Notes: generated from the sequence alone by a model not told the origin. Counted from the first letter of the stretch, positions 1 through 11,449 are shown. The stretch: DNA of 64,000 nt from Limnephilus marmoratus (GCA_917880885.1 OU862921.1:54548508-54612507); one strand, 5' to 3'. Translations and numbers: made by a program.

Positions 1-1354
1 TTAAAAAAGTTCTGTTAAGTAATTTGTTTTAAGCGTGAAAGCTGTTTTGATATTTTTTAATATATTTTTTCCATGCATGTAAGGTGAACGTAATAGTACC
101 TACATACAATGAAATTTTTTTAACAGATTGTTTTAATTTTCAATATCAAACTAAGGAGTTTAGAAGGATTAGAAAAATTTCGAATACTATTAATGGTTAA
201 TATTATAGTGAAGGCGAAATAATTGTCACGCGTAATAATAATTACCTAGCAGAACTTTTTTTACAAATTAACCGTATATCAAAATTAAATACGTATCTTA
301 TTATAAAAAAAATGCAGTTCTCCAAATTCAATTTGAAAACATTAAATAATGTTAAAATATTTGGTTTATAATGTATTGTTTGAAGTACCTACAATGACAC
401 AATGCGTACTTGTAGTTCGAATGATGTAATATTCTTGAAAACTGATATGACGAGAATCGAATTTCAGCTGAGATTGATTCAACTGAGACGATGAGGAATT
501 GTTTATAATGTTTATTGCACATTCGTTTGTTTATTGTAACTAGTCGACGCATTATCAGTTAGCCAGGTCTGGTGGTTAGTTAGAAAGTCATAAGACAACG
601 CATTTAAACAATCATGTAAATTTTCTTACCAACCAATAATGTATTCGATTTGAAGTCGGTTAACATAAAAGCACGCAATTAAATATAATATATGGCAATA
701 CCTTTCTGGATAAATTAAACTTGATTTTACCTTAACCATTTTACCACCAATGGTGGAGGAAACTGATTGCTTTTTGGCATGAAACAGGGAACTTTGTAAT
801 ATTGTATACCTATTAACCATCAATAAATAAGTAAGAAACCATCAATAAATAAAGATCTGTTAATATCAGATATAAAATTCGCAAGAAAAACAACATATTT
901 TGCTATATACTAAAAATATTGGGGTCTCTGAATGAGGTTTCAAGTCATAGACAAATCAATATTCCCATATTGTACTTAGATTGTTTTAAGATGTATACAA
1001 TAAGTTTGCGAAACTGAATGTTAACTTTTGATCAACATCTCAGAGATCTTCACACTCCAATAAAAGTATAAAATCGTGAAATAATTAACAAGTATTGCTA
1101 AATCGTACATACATCAGTCCAACCTTATGCAAAAGTCATTAATAAATAAATGAATAATTTCAACATAAAATAGATTTTGGAACGATGGCCTAAAGTGTGC
1201 GCAGTATACAACCTCAGTCATGCGAAATCTTGATAAAGTTTAAACGATGTGAACTATTGAAAGGAATAGTAATAATAGGCATAATACTAAAAACATAGGG
1301 TACGTACTTATAATTCACAGCCATTAAAAGTGATCACGGAGCATATACGAGTAT
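1..1354. other. Intergenic AT-rich DNA, no gene seen
   Basis: No convincing coding frame; the short open frames here have no recognisable motif. Downstream (3') flank of the minus-strand Toll gene. A short phrase (ccatcaataaata) is repeated near 815-850. Confidence 0.6.
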
Positions 1355-4300
1355 CTAGACAAAGTAGGTCCGGCCCCGACCTCGCCCGCTCGCCCGGCCT
1401 GTGGAGCAGCCGGCGCGGGCGGCTCTGCCCTTTGTGCCGGAGCACCCCGCGTCGGACTCGAGCCCCCCGTGCGCCCCACACTCGGAGGACCACAGAACGC
1501 TGCAGGGGGGTGGCAGGGTTTTATTGTACCGATGAACGCTATCCGCCAATTGGGGTGTTGTCTTGTACCTAAAATTTTGGTTTTTCAGAGAATGGGTAGA
1601 ATTAGCGATCGAAGTTTTATTATGTACCACGTCTGGCATAGCGAAGTGAAGTTTATCCCAAAATCTCTTCTCTCCCCAATAAAATACTCCGTGTGAGCGG
1701 AGATAGACTTGAAGATCAGCGTCCAAATTGAGTGCACTGACATCAGTCGATAAAATAAATATAATCTTTTTACTTTTTGCAGACAATCTGAGGCTTTTTA
1801 ATGTCGACAGTAATGCAATCCTAAGATCATCGTTCACCCATTCGATTGATAAGAAGTTAATCGTTAGAATGACGACTATTCGCTTCGAAGCTTCGGTGGC
1901 GCTCGATATACTGTCCGCAATATACGAGTTGCCGTTGCCGTTGCCCCTCTTTGCGTGAATGTCTCGATAGTGCAAGCAAATGGTGTAACCGCTTTGCTCC
2001 AACTCCGAGGATATGGCCGTGGTCACGAACTGCGCGTCTTCAATACTGTAAATGATATACGCATCGTATAGTCTATCCGTTTCAAAGTCAGCCGAACTAG
2101 ACATCTTATTGCCCTTAAACAAACGAATGCCGTACCTTGAATAAGCCCATAAGCGAAAATCTTGTCTAAAAGCAAATATCAAAGCACCAATCATGCAAAC
2201 TAAAATTGCCATAATAAAAATTGATGCAAAAATGGAAACATAGTTTTGCCCGATAAATGTTGGTTCGAAAAAATTCTGTAAGGTGTCCGGGCGTTCTACC
2301 GAAGTGGCGAGAGAGTTTTCCACGAATGTTTCACAACGACTCAGGACCGTAGTAATGGTCTCTCTTTCGTGATTATTCCCAAAACAAAATAGTTCTTCCG
2401 CATCTCCCGCATTCATTCTCAGCCAAGAATCTAGCCGAACAATGTTATTACAGTCACACGACCACTTATTTCCTTCTAAGGACACGTGTGGTAACTTACC
2501 TAATGACGATGCTAAAAGCTGCCACGGAGAGAAATGAACTATTTTATTTTCATCAAGTCTGAGAACTTGTAAATTTTTCATAGCTTTAAACGTATCATTT
2601 CCTACACTCGATATGCTATTATGGTCAAGATAGAGTTCATTGAGATTAAATAAAAGGTCAAATTCATCCCCTATGATTTCTTGAATCATGTTGTTTTCCA
2701 AATGCAGAACTTTCAATGACTCGACTCCCTTAAAAGTTCTGTTATGTACGCTATACAAGTTACTATTATTTAAATATAAAACTTGTAATTTTTTTTTACC
2801 GATGAAAACGTGACTTCCTAAATCTTTAAAATCATTACCATCCAAATACAATTCGGTGGCATCCATAGGAATCTTAGCTGGAACTCTCGTGTAGCCGGCG
2901 TTAGAACAGTCTACAACATTTGCCGTCCACGTGAGATCGTGGTAGCAAGTGCAATTCTTAGGGCATGTCATCTCACAATCACAAGCATCGAAATCACAAC
3001 AGTGGCAAAGGGCAAAACAGTGGATGTCATATGGACACAAGAACTGTGAAGGTTTGAGTTCGAGGACCCCCTTGGAACCTGTCCCTCTGGTATGCATAAG
3101 CAAACAGGTTACTATTTCCAAATCGCCTATTCTGGGATATTGGCGCGTGTGAGCTAGTTGGTTGATACGTTGTAACCACTCCATGGAACAATCACATCTG
3201 AAGGGATTGCCACTGATGTAGAAGTCAGGGACGTCTCTTTCCCCATCAACATTACTCAGGGCAAGTGCTCCTATGTCCATTGCCTCTATGGCGTTTCCGT
3301 ATAGCAAAACTTTCACCAAACTATTTTTTTGAAGAAATGTTGCGATTTGAACCGACTTGATAATATTGTCATTCAAATATAAGTGCTCGACTGTGCGTGG
3401 TATAACTTTACCAGTGATGTTTTCGATTTTATTGGAACTTGCATCCAATATTTTCAGACTTAGATTCACGTTCTCACAATTTGGAAGAGATTTCAACATA
3501 TTGGTGTTTATATTTAACCATTCCAGATTGGGCGGAAAGTTTCCGTAACTAAACCACGTTATTTCATTATCAGATACGTTCAGCCACACAAGAGCTGACA
3601 GTCTCTCGAATAAACCATGAATTTCACGTAACTTATTCCCATCTAATCGTATAGCTTTTAACGACGGGTTCATGTTGAACGAACCTACTTCGATACTTAT
3701 TATTTTATTTGAAGCAAGATTTAATACCTGTAATGACGGTAAATTTTTAAAACTATTTAAACCAACTCTGGATATTTTGTTATCAACTAATCGAAGACCA
3801 TACAACTTATCAAGTCCCTCGAAAGACGAATTCAATAAAATGCTTATGTTATTTCTTCCCAAGTCTAGTGATTTCAAAAATCTTAAGTTCTTAATTGCAT
3901 CGGGTACTACCTTTAATTCGTTTGCACTGACACCTAAGTCTTGCAAATTTGTAACGTTTTCAAAAGCGTTTTTATGTATATACGAAATACAATTATGGTC
4001 AAGGTAAAGTTGGTTTAAAACATAAAGTTCTGAAAAATAATTTGATCCGATTGATTTTATTTTATTGTGAGATAGAGTTAAAGCATGAAGATTTTTTAAT
4101 TCAACAAATGAATCTTCTGAGATGTATTCAACCGAATTGTGCTCTAAGTTTAGAATTTGTAAGCTATATAGATTACGAAAAGAGAGTGAATCTAACTTGA
4201 CTAAAGAATTATGAGCTAAATTTAGAACTATCATTCTCACTAACCCAAGAAACGAATCTTTACTCAAACCTCTACTGGTCAATTCATTATTCGACAAATC

Positions 4301-5248
4301 TAATACTTGCAATTGGTCCAGTCCATCAAATGACCCCGGGGATAAGACACTTAAATTATTTTTATTTAAATAGATTTGCTTTATATCTCGTGATGCTTGC
4401 AGGAAATCAGACGGAACCGAAGATATAAAGTTACTGGATAAATTTAGCACTTGTAGAGTTGTGAGACCTGTCAGAGCTTTACTTCCTATAAAAGTTATCG
4501 CGTTCTGTTGCAAATAAAGAGACACCAGTGACCTCAGTTTTGACAAAAAATTATCTTCGATTTTTATAATGTCGTTTTGAGATAAGTCCAAATCTTCTAT
4601 TGCGGTGCTGCAGGAGTCGTAGGTTGTAATCTCACCCTGATTCGAAAACCCTAGTTGTTTCACGTCTTGAATATGATTTCTTGTTAAATTCAATGTTTTC
4701 AAATTGTGAAGATGGCAGAAGACTTCTGATGGCAAGGTCCAAATGTTATTGTCTGAAAGCTCCAAATGCCGAAGTTCCCTCAAACCGGAAAAGCTCTCCG
4801 TGGACAGATCCAGCATCATAGGCGCCCAGTCATTGTTGTGGGTTCTGAGAACTAGACTCTTGAGTTGCACCATTGCAGCAAACACTTTAGGTGGCACGGT
4901 GCGGATCTTGCAATAGTCGATTCGTAGAGTTGTCAATTTGTTTAACTGGAATAAGATTCCAGATGACTTGTTTTCTTGATCTGTGTGTTCCAAAAAACTT
5001 TCGAAGAGTAATATATCACTGCACAACACATGCAGTTCAGAAATATGAGCAGCTACTGAAAGTGGTAGACTTCCTAGAAGAACTTTTTGACTGCCGATGG
5101 TTCGGAGGCTGCACGATAACAGGGAGCCCCTCCTTTCACAACTGCGCGGCAACTCGTGACCTGATGATAGTCTAAATCCTGATAAACACAAGAAAATCCA
5201 AAGCAAACGCACTTCCCACAATCTAAAGCAAACCTTACGATTAGACAT
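1355..5248 (-). CDS. Toll-family receptor (long Toll, Toll-6/7/8/18w type), single exon
   Basis: About 1,297 residues. Seen: signal peptide after the ATG at 5246-5248 (hydrophobic LLWIFLCLSGF), a long leucine-rich-repeat block, a first LRR C-terminal cap (NPFRCDC, near residue 680), the cysteine-dense cap typical of long Tolls (CCDFDACDCEMTCPKNC, near 750-765), about four more LRRs, a second cap (KWSCDC, near 930), one membrane helix (near 1001-1027) and a cytoplasmic TIR domain (near 1056-1205; LYDAYIIYS box 1, ICLHYRD box 2, FW and FAMPD at the end). Known: such receptors bind cysteine-knot ligands or partner receptors outside the cell and signal in immunity or tissue patterning; insect long Tolls are often intronless. 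The frame stays open 100 codons upstream, but the ATG used here is the one directly before the signal peptide. Odd: the TIR BB loop carries a Gly/Asn-rich insertion, the usual W-C-R-x-E segment reads WVNDDL, and the last ~45 residues are GC-rich. Which paralogue it is cannot be fixed by eye. Confidence 0.92.
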   Translation of the reverse strand: MSNRKVCFRLWEVRLLWIFLCLSGFRLSSGHELPRSCERRGSLLSCSLRTIGSQKVLLGSLPLSVAAHISELHVLCSDILLFESFLEHTDQENKSSGILFQLNKLTTLRIDYCKIRTVPPKVFAAMVQLKSLVLRTHNNDWAPMMLDLSTESFSGLRELRHLELSDNNIWTLPSEVFCHLHNLKTLNLTRNHIQDVKQLGFSNQGEITTYDSCSTAIEDLDLSQNDIIKIEDNFLSKLRSLVSLYLQQNAITFIGSKALTGLTTLQVLNLSSNFISSVPSDFLQASRDIKQIYLNKNNLSVLSPGSFDGLDQLQVLDLSNNELTSRGLSKDSFLGLVRMIVLNLAHNSLVKLDSLSFRNLYSLQILNLEHNSVEYISEDSFVELKNLHALTLSHNKIKSIGSNYFSELYVLNQLYLDHNCISYIHKNAFENVTNLQDLGVSANELKVVPDAIKNLRFLKSLDLGRNNISILLNSSFEGLDKLYGLRLVDNKISRVGLNSFKNLPSLQVLNLASNKIISIEVGSFNMNPSLKAIRLDGNKLREIHGLFERLSALVWLNVSDNEITWFSYGNFPPNLEWLNINTNMLKSLPNCENVNLSLKILDASSNKIENITGKVIPRTVEHLYLNDNIIKSVQIATFLQKNSLVKVLLYGNAIEAMDIGALALSNVDGERDVPDFYISGNPFRCDCSMEWLQRINQLAHTRQYPRIGDLEIVTCLLMHTRGTGSKGVLELKPSQFLCPYDIHCFALCHCCDFDACDCEMTCPKNCTCYHDLTWTANVVDCSNAGYTRVPAKIPMDATELYLDGNDFKDLGSHVFIGKKKLQVLYLNNSNLYSVHNRTFKGVESLKVLHLENNMIQEIIGDEFDLLFNLNELYLDHNSISSVGNDTFKAMKNLQVLRLDENKIVHFSPWQLLASSLGKLPHVSLEGNKWSCDCNNIVRLDSWLRMNAGDAEELFCFGNNHERETITTVLSRCETFVENSLATSVERPDTLQNFFEPTFIGQNYVSIFASIFIMAILVCMIGALIFAFRQDFRLWAYSRYGIRLFKGNKMSSSADFETDRLYDAYIIYSIEDAQFVTTAISSELEQSGYTICLHYRDIHAKRGNGNGNSYIADSISSATEASKRIVVILTINFLSIEWVNDDLRIALLSTLKSLRLSAKSKKIIFILSTDVSALNLDADLQVYLRSHGVFYWGEKRFWDKLHFAMPDVVHNKTSIANSTHSLKNQNFRYKTTPQLADSVHRYNKTLPPPCSVLWSSECGAHGGLESDAGCSGTKGRAARAGCSTGRASGRGRGRTYFV

Positions 5249-5600
5249 TCTGGCAGCTGCAAGTTTTAATAACGCGTAGCACACATGTCGCCGTAGTTCA
5301 CTAAACTTCAAAACCGACAAGTTTGTTTCGATAATAACATCAACTCGTAAAGTAACCCGCCAAAAGTGGATGACTGGGAGAGCACGACCGTGGGGCGTCG
5401 CGGCTCGCGGCCTACTGGCGGTAGTGGCGGCTGGCGGAGCGTCGGGGCGCCCCTCACCGCCCGCGTCGGCGTCGTTACTCGTACGTGTGATACGTGTTCT
5501 CCGCCTGTGTCTGTGTCTGTGCAGTCCGCGCAACAGATTCGCAATCACTACTACATCTCTTCGGTATCAGTTTCATAAGAAAAAATAGAAAAAAATAATT
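5249..5600 (-). promoter_or_regulatory. 5' flank of the Toll gene with GC-rich block
   Basis: Directly upstream of the chosen Toll start. Bases ~5375-5535 are markedly GC- and CpG-rich compared with surroundings. It is in-frame open but encodes a low-complexity Arg/Ala/Pro/Thr stretch with no signal sequence, so I read it as 5' UTR or promoter DNA rather than coding. No TATA box was assigned. Confidence 0.4.
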
Positions 5601-5609
5601 GAAACTATT

Positions 5610-7262
5610 TTTGACTCATTGGGTGCGGTTAGTGATAAAATTCCAGCATTCTTTATCAAAATGTGTACCAAGGTAATCATCTCGAAGCCCCTATTATTGC
5701 TCTTTCAATCCTCATTGAAAAAAGGTATCTTTCCGGATCGTTCGAAGTGTGCTCTTATTACACCAGTATTTAAGTCTGGGGCTAAAAATGATGTCCAATA
5801 CTACCGTCCGATATCTAAATTACCAATATTAAATAAATTTTTGAAAAAATTGTTCACGAACAACTTTATAACTGCATTCAGTCTGTAGTACTCGTGAACC
5901 AACATGGTTTTATGAAAAAAAGATCGATTGTCTCCAATCTTGTTACATTCATTGAACAAATTACTAATCAATGGATGATCAAACCCAAGTTGACGTAATC
6001 TAAACAGACTTCTCGAAAGCGTTTGATAAAATTGATCACAGTCTTCTTTTATCCAAATTACTAGTTTTGGGAATTCACGGGGATTTGTATCAATGGTTAG
6101 TCTCTTACCTTATGGGCGCACTTAAGGAGTAACAATTAATGGTTTCATCTCTGAGTTCGTAAATATACCTTCCGGTGTGCCCCAATGATCTCACCTGGGA
6201 CCGTTACTTTTCACAATTTTCATCAACGACATTATCAAATGCTTTAATTATGCAAATGTTCTACTCTTCGCTGATGATATGAAAATATTTCTCCCTATTA
6301 ACTCTATTATTGACTGCTTCAAATTACAAGAAGATCTGTGGCTTAATGACTATTATATAATTAATCATCTCAACATGAACACCTCTAATTTGCAAAAAGA
6401 ATAATTTCTTAAGTAGGATAAAGGGAAAATTAGACATTAAAACTAGGAAATTGGTCTATAACACAACTGTAGCATCTCATCTGAATTATTGCTCAAGTGT
6501 AATCTTTCTGAGCAATAAAACACAAATTAAAAGAATGGAAATAATTCAGAACAGACGCTTGAGATCTATATTGTGCTGTAAGCAGATATACAAGGATAAA
6601 AACCATGCAACGCCAACTCAATATATTAAGTGTGTGGCAAAGATTAGTTTTCAATACCCTAGTTTTTATTTATAAGTTAAAAAATAAAATGTTACCAGAT
6701 TATATGTTGAATAATGTTAGAATCAACAATACAGTTCATTGTTATCCTACGAGAAACTGCAACGATTTTAGGCTTCCTAAAACAAATTTATCGGGAACAC
6801 AAAATAATATTTATTATAAAGGTTTTAAAATGTTCAATGAACTCCCTGTAAATGTTAAGGAGGCTAAAAGTCTTGCAGTTTTTCATGGATTATGTCTTAA
6901 TGTTGTAAAGTCCAAATTTTAGTCAGTAAGTAGTAAATAATATTGTAGTAGTCATAGAAAAGATAACATTAGATATAAGATGTCAAATTTTATATCAAAA
7001 TAAAATATACAATAATAAAAAATAAAAAAAATGTTATATGATTACCTTCACTAGAATAGAAATAAAATTTGACCATAATTACCATATAGCCAGCCAATCA
7101 CTCAAAAGGGTTACTCAAATTCGTGATCTAGGTGTTCTACTTGACAGTAAACTTACATTCGAGGCGCATATTCATATAATTGTGAAGAAAGCCCTTAGAA
7201 TGTAAGGATTCTTATTCCGTTTGGAAAATAATTCAAGAACATTCAAACACTTAAAATATTGG
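5610..7262 (+). pseudogene. Jockey-like LINE reverse transcriptase, decayed and split by a nested LINE
   Basis: RT motifs appear in order: DKIPAFFIKMC, ITPVFKSG then YRPISKLP (5610-5890), NQHGFMKKRS (~5900), a degraded SKAFDKIDH (~6010), IPSGVP followed by a stop, LGPLLFTIFINDI and FADDMKIF (~6260). After an interruption at ~6395-7032 the frame resumes with CYMITFTR and IRDLGVLLDSKL (7033-7258), matching the region just after the active site of the better copy at 51.8-52.0 kb. Many stops and frame changes make it non-functional. No 3' tail remains; the next repeat begins at ~7268. Confidence 0.8.
6395..7032 (+). mobile_element. 5'-truncated LINE 3' end nested in the older LINE
   Basis: Frames at 6451-6675 and 6605-6922 together encode the post-RT C-terminal region of a LINE (NYCSSVIFLSNKTQIKRMEIIQNR; then YPTRNCNDFRLP and YYKGFKMFNELP), ending at a stop at 6920-6922. 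An AT-rich 3' UTR and A-rich tail (aataaaaaataaaaaaa, to ~7032) follow. The host LINE sequence resumes immediately after the tail, so the insertion is nested. A one-base shift joins the two frames. The target-site duplication is unclear. Confidence 0.75.
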
Positions 7263-7267
7263 TTATT

Positions 7268-7352
7268 TGTTTTTGGGGTGTTACGCTGTGTTGCGCTACC
7301 TCCTTCTTTAGCCAACGTTTCGGATAGCGTTACAGTGTCCATCATCAGGGCA
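7268..7352 (-). other. Penelope-like terminal repeat with hammerhead-like motif
   Basis: On the minus strand, CTGATGA (7342-7348) is followed by a hairpin with GGACA and TATCC arms, GAAAC and then GTT: the order of a minimal hammerhead ribozyme. The rest of the segment matches the arm of the 60820-60946 palindrome. Known: Penelope-like elements carry hammerhead motifs in their terminal repeats. The final triplet is GUU instead of the common GUC and one stem position is mismatched, so activity is doubtful. Confidence 0.55.
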
Positions 7353-7363
7353 GATGTGTAAAT

Positions 7364-7615
7364 GTGAGAGATGAAAAATGTGTGCTTAAGTACTTCGAAG
7401 CAATACCGTGTTGCCAGCTGAATTCCACAGATCTGATCAGTAAACTTAAGAAGGTGAAGACTGATGAAAGAGACATTTTTGTCAGTTTTAACGTTGTTTC
7501 TCTTTTTACGAATGTACCTCTAGAAGACTCCATGACAATGCTCAGGGAGATATATGAGGAAGACATTTGCAAACTTTTTGAACACTGTCTGTTCATGCAC
7601 GGGGCATGGGGATGA
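7364..7615 (+). pseudogene. Penelope-like element RT fragment
   Basis: The 83-codon frame contains VSFNVVSLFTNVPLEDS, the Penelope-type reverse transcriptase motif around the first catalytic aspartate; that Asp is replaced by Asn (FNVVS where FDVVS is usual). It lies just downstream of the terminal-repeat piece at 7268-7352, which is in the opposite orientation. Only this RT portion is recognisable; the frame to 7794 shows no further family motif. Confidence 0.7.
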
Positions 7616-8279
7616 GAGTAACCTTGCGGCTACTCTTGCTAAGACGCTTAAGGATTTCGCTGAGTTATGCCCAACCACCAAACAAGAAAGGTATATCACA
7701 ATTAAGTGGTACTTACGATTGTTCTTCTAGCTTGGTGACAGTCATAGATGTCCTTGAGCGCTCGATATTGTTCTATTTGATAAATAAACGATAGAAATCT
7801 GAGTCACGTCAAGTTCACATAAAGTATACGATGAAAACGATAAGGTTTATACTTTATGTAACGATATGATGGATAACACTTCGGCGTGGTGCGAAAATGT
7901 CACGATACGGTCGGGGGTTAGCAACGGACTGACTTGTTGACGATAAAGCGCTTGTCACTTGTTGAGCGTGCAGTTAGGCACCCTTATTGTGCGGAATTCC
8001 CAAGTCTGGGTTCCTGCCGATCTCGTATGACAATCGGAGCACAAAACGAAAGAAATCCATCGGCGTTATGAAACATTCCGCCCACCAAAATACAGCAAAT
8101 TGTATTTTAAAGAAAAGTTGAACGTTAAACGAAACGCAGAATGCCATGAAACGTAACGTCGATGAAAAGAAGACGAAGCAGAAGAACTAGTTTTAAACGA
8201 TAACTAGATGTAGATAAACTAGACGAAAAGAAACTAAATGATACGATTAACATAGACGTAAAAGAATAAAACGAACAGC
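7616..8279. other. No gene seen
   Basis: No readable coding motif on either strand. Parts could be the extremely decayed end of the BEL/Pao pol that begins just to the right, but I cannot show it. Confidence 0.4.
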
Positions 8280-10180
8280 GAAACGATGATGATTAGTCAC
8301 ATTGCCTAGGCAATGGACACGATTAGGTGAATGGTCTTGTAAGAGAAGATCCATTCAAAGTACGAAGCGTAACGATAGCACAAGATTTTTAATAATGATT
8401 CTAATCACCTGCTCCGTAGAGAGTGATGTCCAATGTTTGGTTAAAGATAGAATACGAATTTCGAAATGATTAAGTAGAAAATCCGAACGACGAGAGGCTT
8501 TGTTATGAAAGTTGTGTACGAATAGATAACAGTAAGCAGTAAGACGTTGGAGTTTCCGAATACGATATAATTTGTTTAATAAAAGTCTAGCAGAATATAT
8601 CACGTTGGACTAATGACGATTGAACTCGTTCTTCAGAGTGGAGTTCAGTTTTGTTAAAATGGCCATCTGAGATGGGCCAAGAGTCGTTTGTCTGGACAAA
8701 CCCGGAGGAGTCCGCCCACCATAACACGTTACGGATAAGAACGGCCTGAGAATGGCCACGTGAAGCGATATCCGATGGATTATCAACCGATGATGCTTGA
8801 CGCCGATGGTTAGATGCGATAACTGTCAAGAGCGATAATTGGTCGGTGTAACGATTCCTGTGACGAGTATCATCGGGTGAAGCATCCGGTGGCCTCCATT
8901 TCCATCCCAATACCCTGAGAGTAAAAGAATGATCAACATTTTTAAAAATTACATCAGTGAGATAGTAGTCCGACGGTAGAAAGGCGCGAAGTTTCGGTTT
9001 GCTACAATCCCACTTCTGCAGTTCCAGTTGACCTCGTTTGGTATGTTCGATGACTTCGGATTGCGTTAGTTGAACTTGTTCCAGACTGGAACAGCCGATG
9101 ACGATAGAATCGATATTTGAGTTCGAAGTGATCGCGTGGGGTGTGAGTGATAATCCGTAACCTTTCTTTTCTGTCAACGATCTGACAATACGATAGGACA
9201 GAATAAAGGCAGAGATATTAGAAGTCACAGGGTGTAATGGGTAATCCGGAGTAGAATCCGATAGTTGATGACGCCAAAATATTCTTTGGAACGCGCGATT
9301 TGGCTCTTGAAGAAATATTTGGCGATACATTTGCCCTACCTCAGCAATGAACACCACAGATGGTGAACGAAAGTTTTGCAGAAGTTCAGCAATGTTCGTT
9401 TGGAGCTTGGGAACGATAAGGAAGGCATCTTTGACGATGATTCATTCACCTCCGTCACCGAGGCATCGAAGACCATTCGCAACATAGTGCCCGGACGAAG
9501 AATGCAATGACGAAGTATGTGATGCATTTCCTTGAGTAAATCTTTTCCAGGAATACGTGTCATATGACCACTGTGCAAGTAGTCAGTCATGAAAGCGAAG
9601 TACGGTTCACGTAAACTGAGCTTTAATGTCTGTTTACGTTCGAGTGAAAGGATGATGCGCGAAGAGGCTTCGCGCGAACCTGGGGAAGCGATATCCTTAT
9701 CCTTTTCACCAAAAGGTAAGGCTACGATGAATTGTCCCGAAGGGTCACGTGAGTGATTAGTGTGATGGACCTGCTCATCACGTTGTTCTTCAGGGGTGAG
9801 ATGTGAAGACTGAGGGAATGTGTCCAATTCCCTCAGTTTCTTGACCTTTTCAGGAAGACGGTACTGGTTGGTTTCGATAAATTGATTAGAAAAGTCACGT
9901 GAGCGATAAATGCGATACACTTGGTCATGACGTTGTTTAGTGGGCTGTGAAGACTGAGGAAATATGTCCAACTCCCTCAGTCTCTTGACTTCTTCTGGAA
10001 GACGATACTGGTTGGTTTCGATGAAGGAGTTTGTTTGACGATCGGTAGCAAAACCAACCGAATCCAGAGGAAGCCAACCGAATGGTGAATTTATAGCTGA
10101 AGGCTGGAGAAGATTACCCGCTAATTGGGGTCTCAAAAGCGATGGCAAGATCTCAACATCTCGAAGTAGGTCAGTCGCTC
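8280..10180 (-). pseudogene. BEL/Pao retrotransposon pol, decayed
   Basis: Read on the minus strand: a protease-RT linker with the family pattern (LPEEVKRLRELD, QFIVALPFGEKD, ILSLERKQTLK, FMTDYLHSGHM; 10148-9560), then the RT start (HHILRHCILRPGTMLRMVFDASV), VGQMYRQIFLQEP and QRIFWRHQLSD (9357-9270), the post-RT NPSDIASRG motif (~8770) and TAYCYLFVHN (~8530), fading by ~8280. The YVDD active site reads SNIDS, so RT is inactive. Frames change near 9340 and 8600. No integrase is visible to the left. The orientation matches the BEL gag piece at 12099-12824, so both could come from one element. Confidence 0.85.
9725..10020 (-). repeat. 144-bp in-frame tandem duplication in the BEL pol linker
   Basis: The peptide FIETNQYRLPE-VK-LRELD-FPQSS occurs twice, 144 bp (48 codons) apart, with the same following stretch (R-R-Q.V...SRD). 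The copies have diverged by several substitutions, and the duplication preserves frame. Confidence 0.75.
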
Positions 10181-10189
10181 CTGTGTCAG

Positions 10190-10970
10190 TTGTCAGTATG
10201 TGAATATATATAGTTCATAACCAAAGATGTGATCTTTCTCTAATAGGAGGTTGCAGTACAAACACGTAAACGGTTTCCCGTTTAAGGCGCAGATATACAA
10301 CAATTTGAGTTATGTTGCTGTGCACACATTGGTATGGTCTTCCCGCGATTGGGATATAATCGAGTGGGCTATACAAAAGATGCATACTGAACATGAAAGT
10401 GGTTTGCTAAAAAACCACAGATAAATTTCTTGGTTATTGTTAACTATCTATAAATTCGTATCATCTATATTTATTTGGCTATTTTCCACCAATGACATGT
10501 TCAGAATAATTATTGTCTATGGACAACGGGGCTTAGTCTATGGAATTTCTTAAAACTCTATGAGGACTTTATATATTGTCTATGGTAAAATGAGTAATTT
10601 ATTATACTTTTTGGCACTCCAACACACAATGAAGCAAAGTAGATCGCTTGAGGACTGTATTGTATCATGGCAATATCCCTGAATGTTGCCGTGTATTAGT
10701 CCGAAATTTAATCTAATCTTTAGGCATTAAAACAGTATTTTGTCTCGCACTAGCATAAAGTTCAATGACCTCTGATGCACTATGTAAAATTCTTTCGTAC
10801 ACTTTAGATATACTTCACTTGAAATCGGTTTTCATTGACACTTAAGCATTCCGTTATTGGCGTGCCGTAAAAATCGTTACCTCGGATCCTTCACTTATCT
10901 CCCCAAAAATCCAAAGCCAATTTCAGGTGTGGTATGCAACCACTTTTTTCTTATTATTATTAAATATGTT
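10190..10970. other. No gene seen
   Basis: AT-rich sequence with no coding motif, between the BEL pol remnant and the 169-bp tandem repeat. Confidence 0.5.
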
Positions 10971-10974
10971 TGTT

Positions 10975-11310
10975 GTTACTTCCTATAATGGGAAGAGGAG
11001 CATTTCCAACGCTTCCAGGATCGTGAGGCAGTAAACACATGTTATTGGTCCCACCTGGCTTATCAAAATTTGAAAAACCGGTTTCATGTATGGAATGCAC
11101 CCAAATTTCCTTCGTTATTCTTTAGGTTTATTAGTTATTATTTGTTACTTCCTATAATGGGAGGAGGAGCATTTCCAACGCTTCCGGGTTCGTGAGGCAG
11201 TAAACACGTGTTATTGGTCCCACCTGGCTTATCAAAATTTGAAAAACCGGTTTCATGTATGGAATGCACCCAAATTATCTCCGTTATTCTTTAGGTTTAT
11301 TAGTTATTAT
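10975..11310 (+). repeat. Two tandem copies of a ~169-bp unit
   Basis: The phrase acttcctataatggga starts at ~10978 and ~11147. The units are nearly identical over their whole length, including cacctggcttatcaaaat and the closing ttattctttaggtttattag. A third unit begins with the last phrase, and within it the left palindrome arm begins at 11298. Confidence 0.85.
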
Positions 11311-11449
11311 TTTTGTTTTTTTAATCGTTTTTCTTTTCTAATCGTTGTGTAACTGCAAGGTGTTGGATACCCTGTAACATGGCAGCGGAACACTTCTTTA
11401 TAGCAATGTCACAGAGACGAGAACTGAACCATATAATGTGTCTCGTCCT

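Noticed and set aside
5249..5548. 100-codon in-frame N-terminal extension of the Toll protein
   Set aside because: Low-complexity Arg/Ala/Pro-rich translation of a GC-rich block; the signal peptide begins right after the ATG at 5248, so the extension is unlikely to be translated.
10975..11310. CRISPR-like direct repeats
   Set aside because: Two long ~169-bp units with no short repeat-spacer pattern; the genome is eukaryotic.
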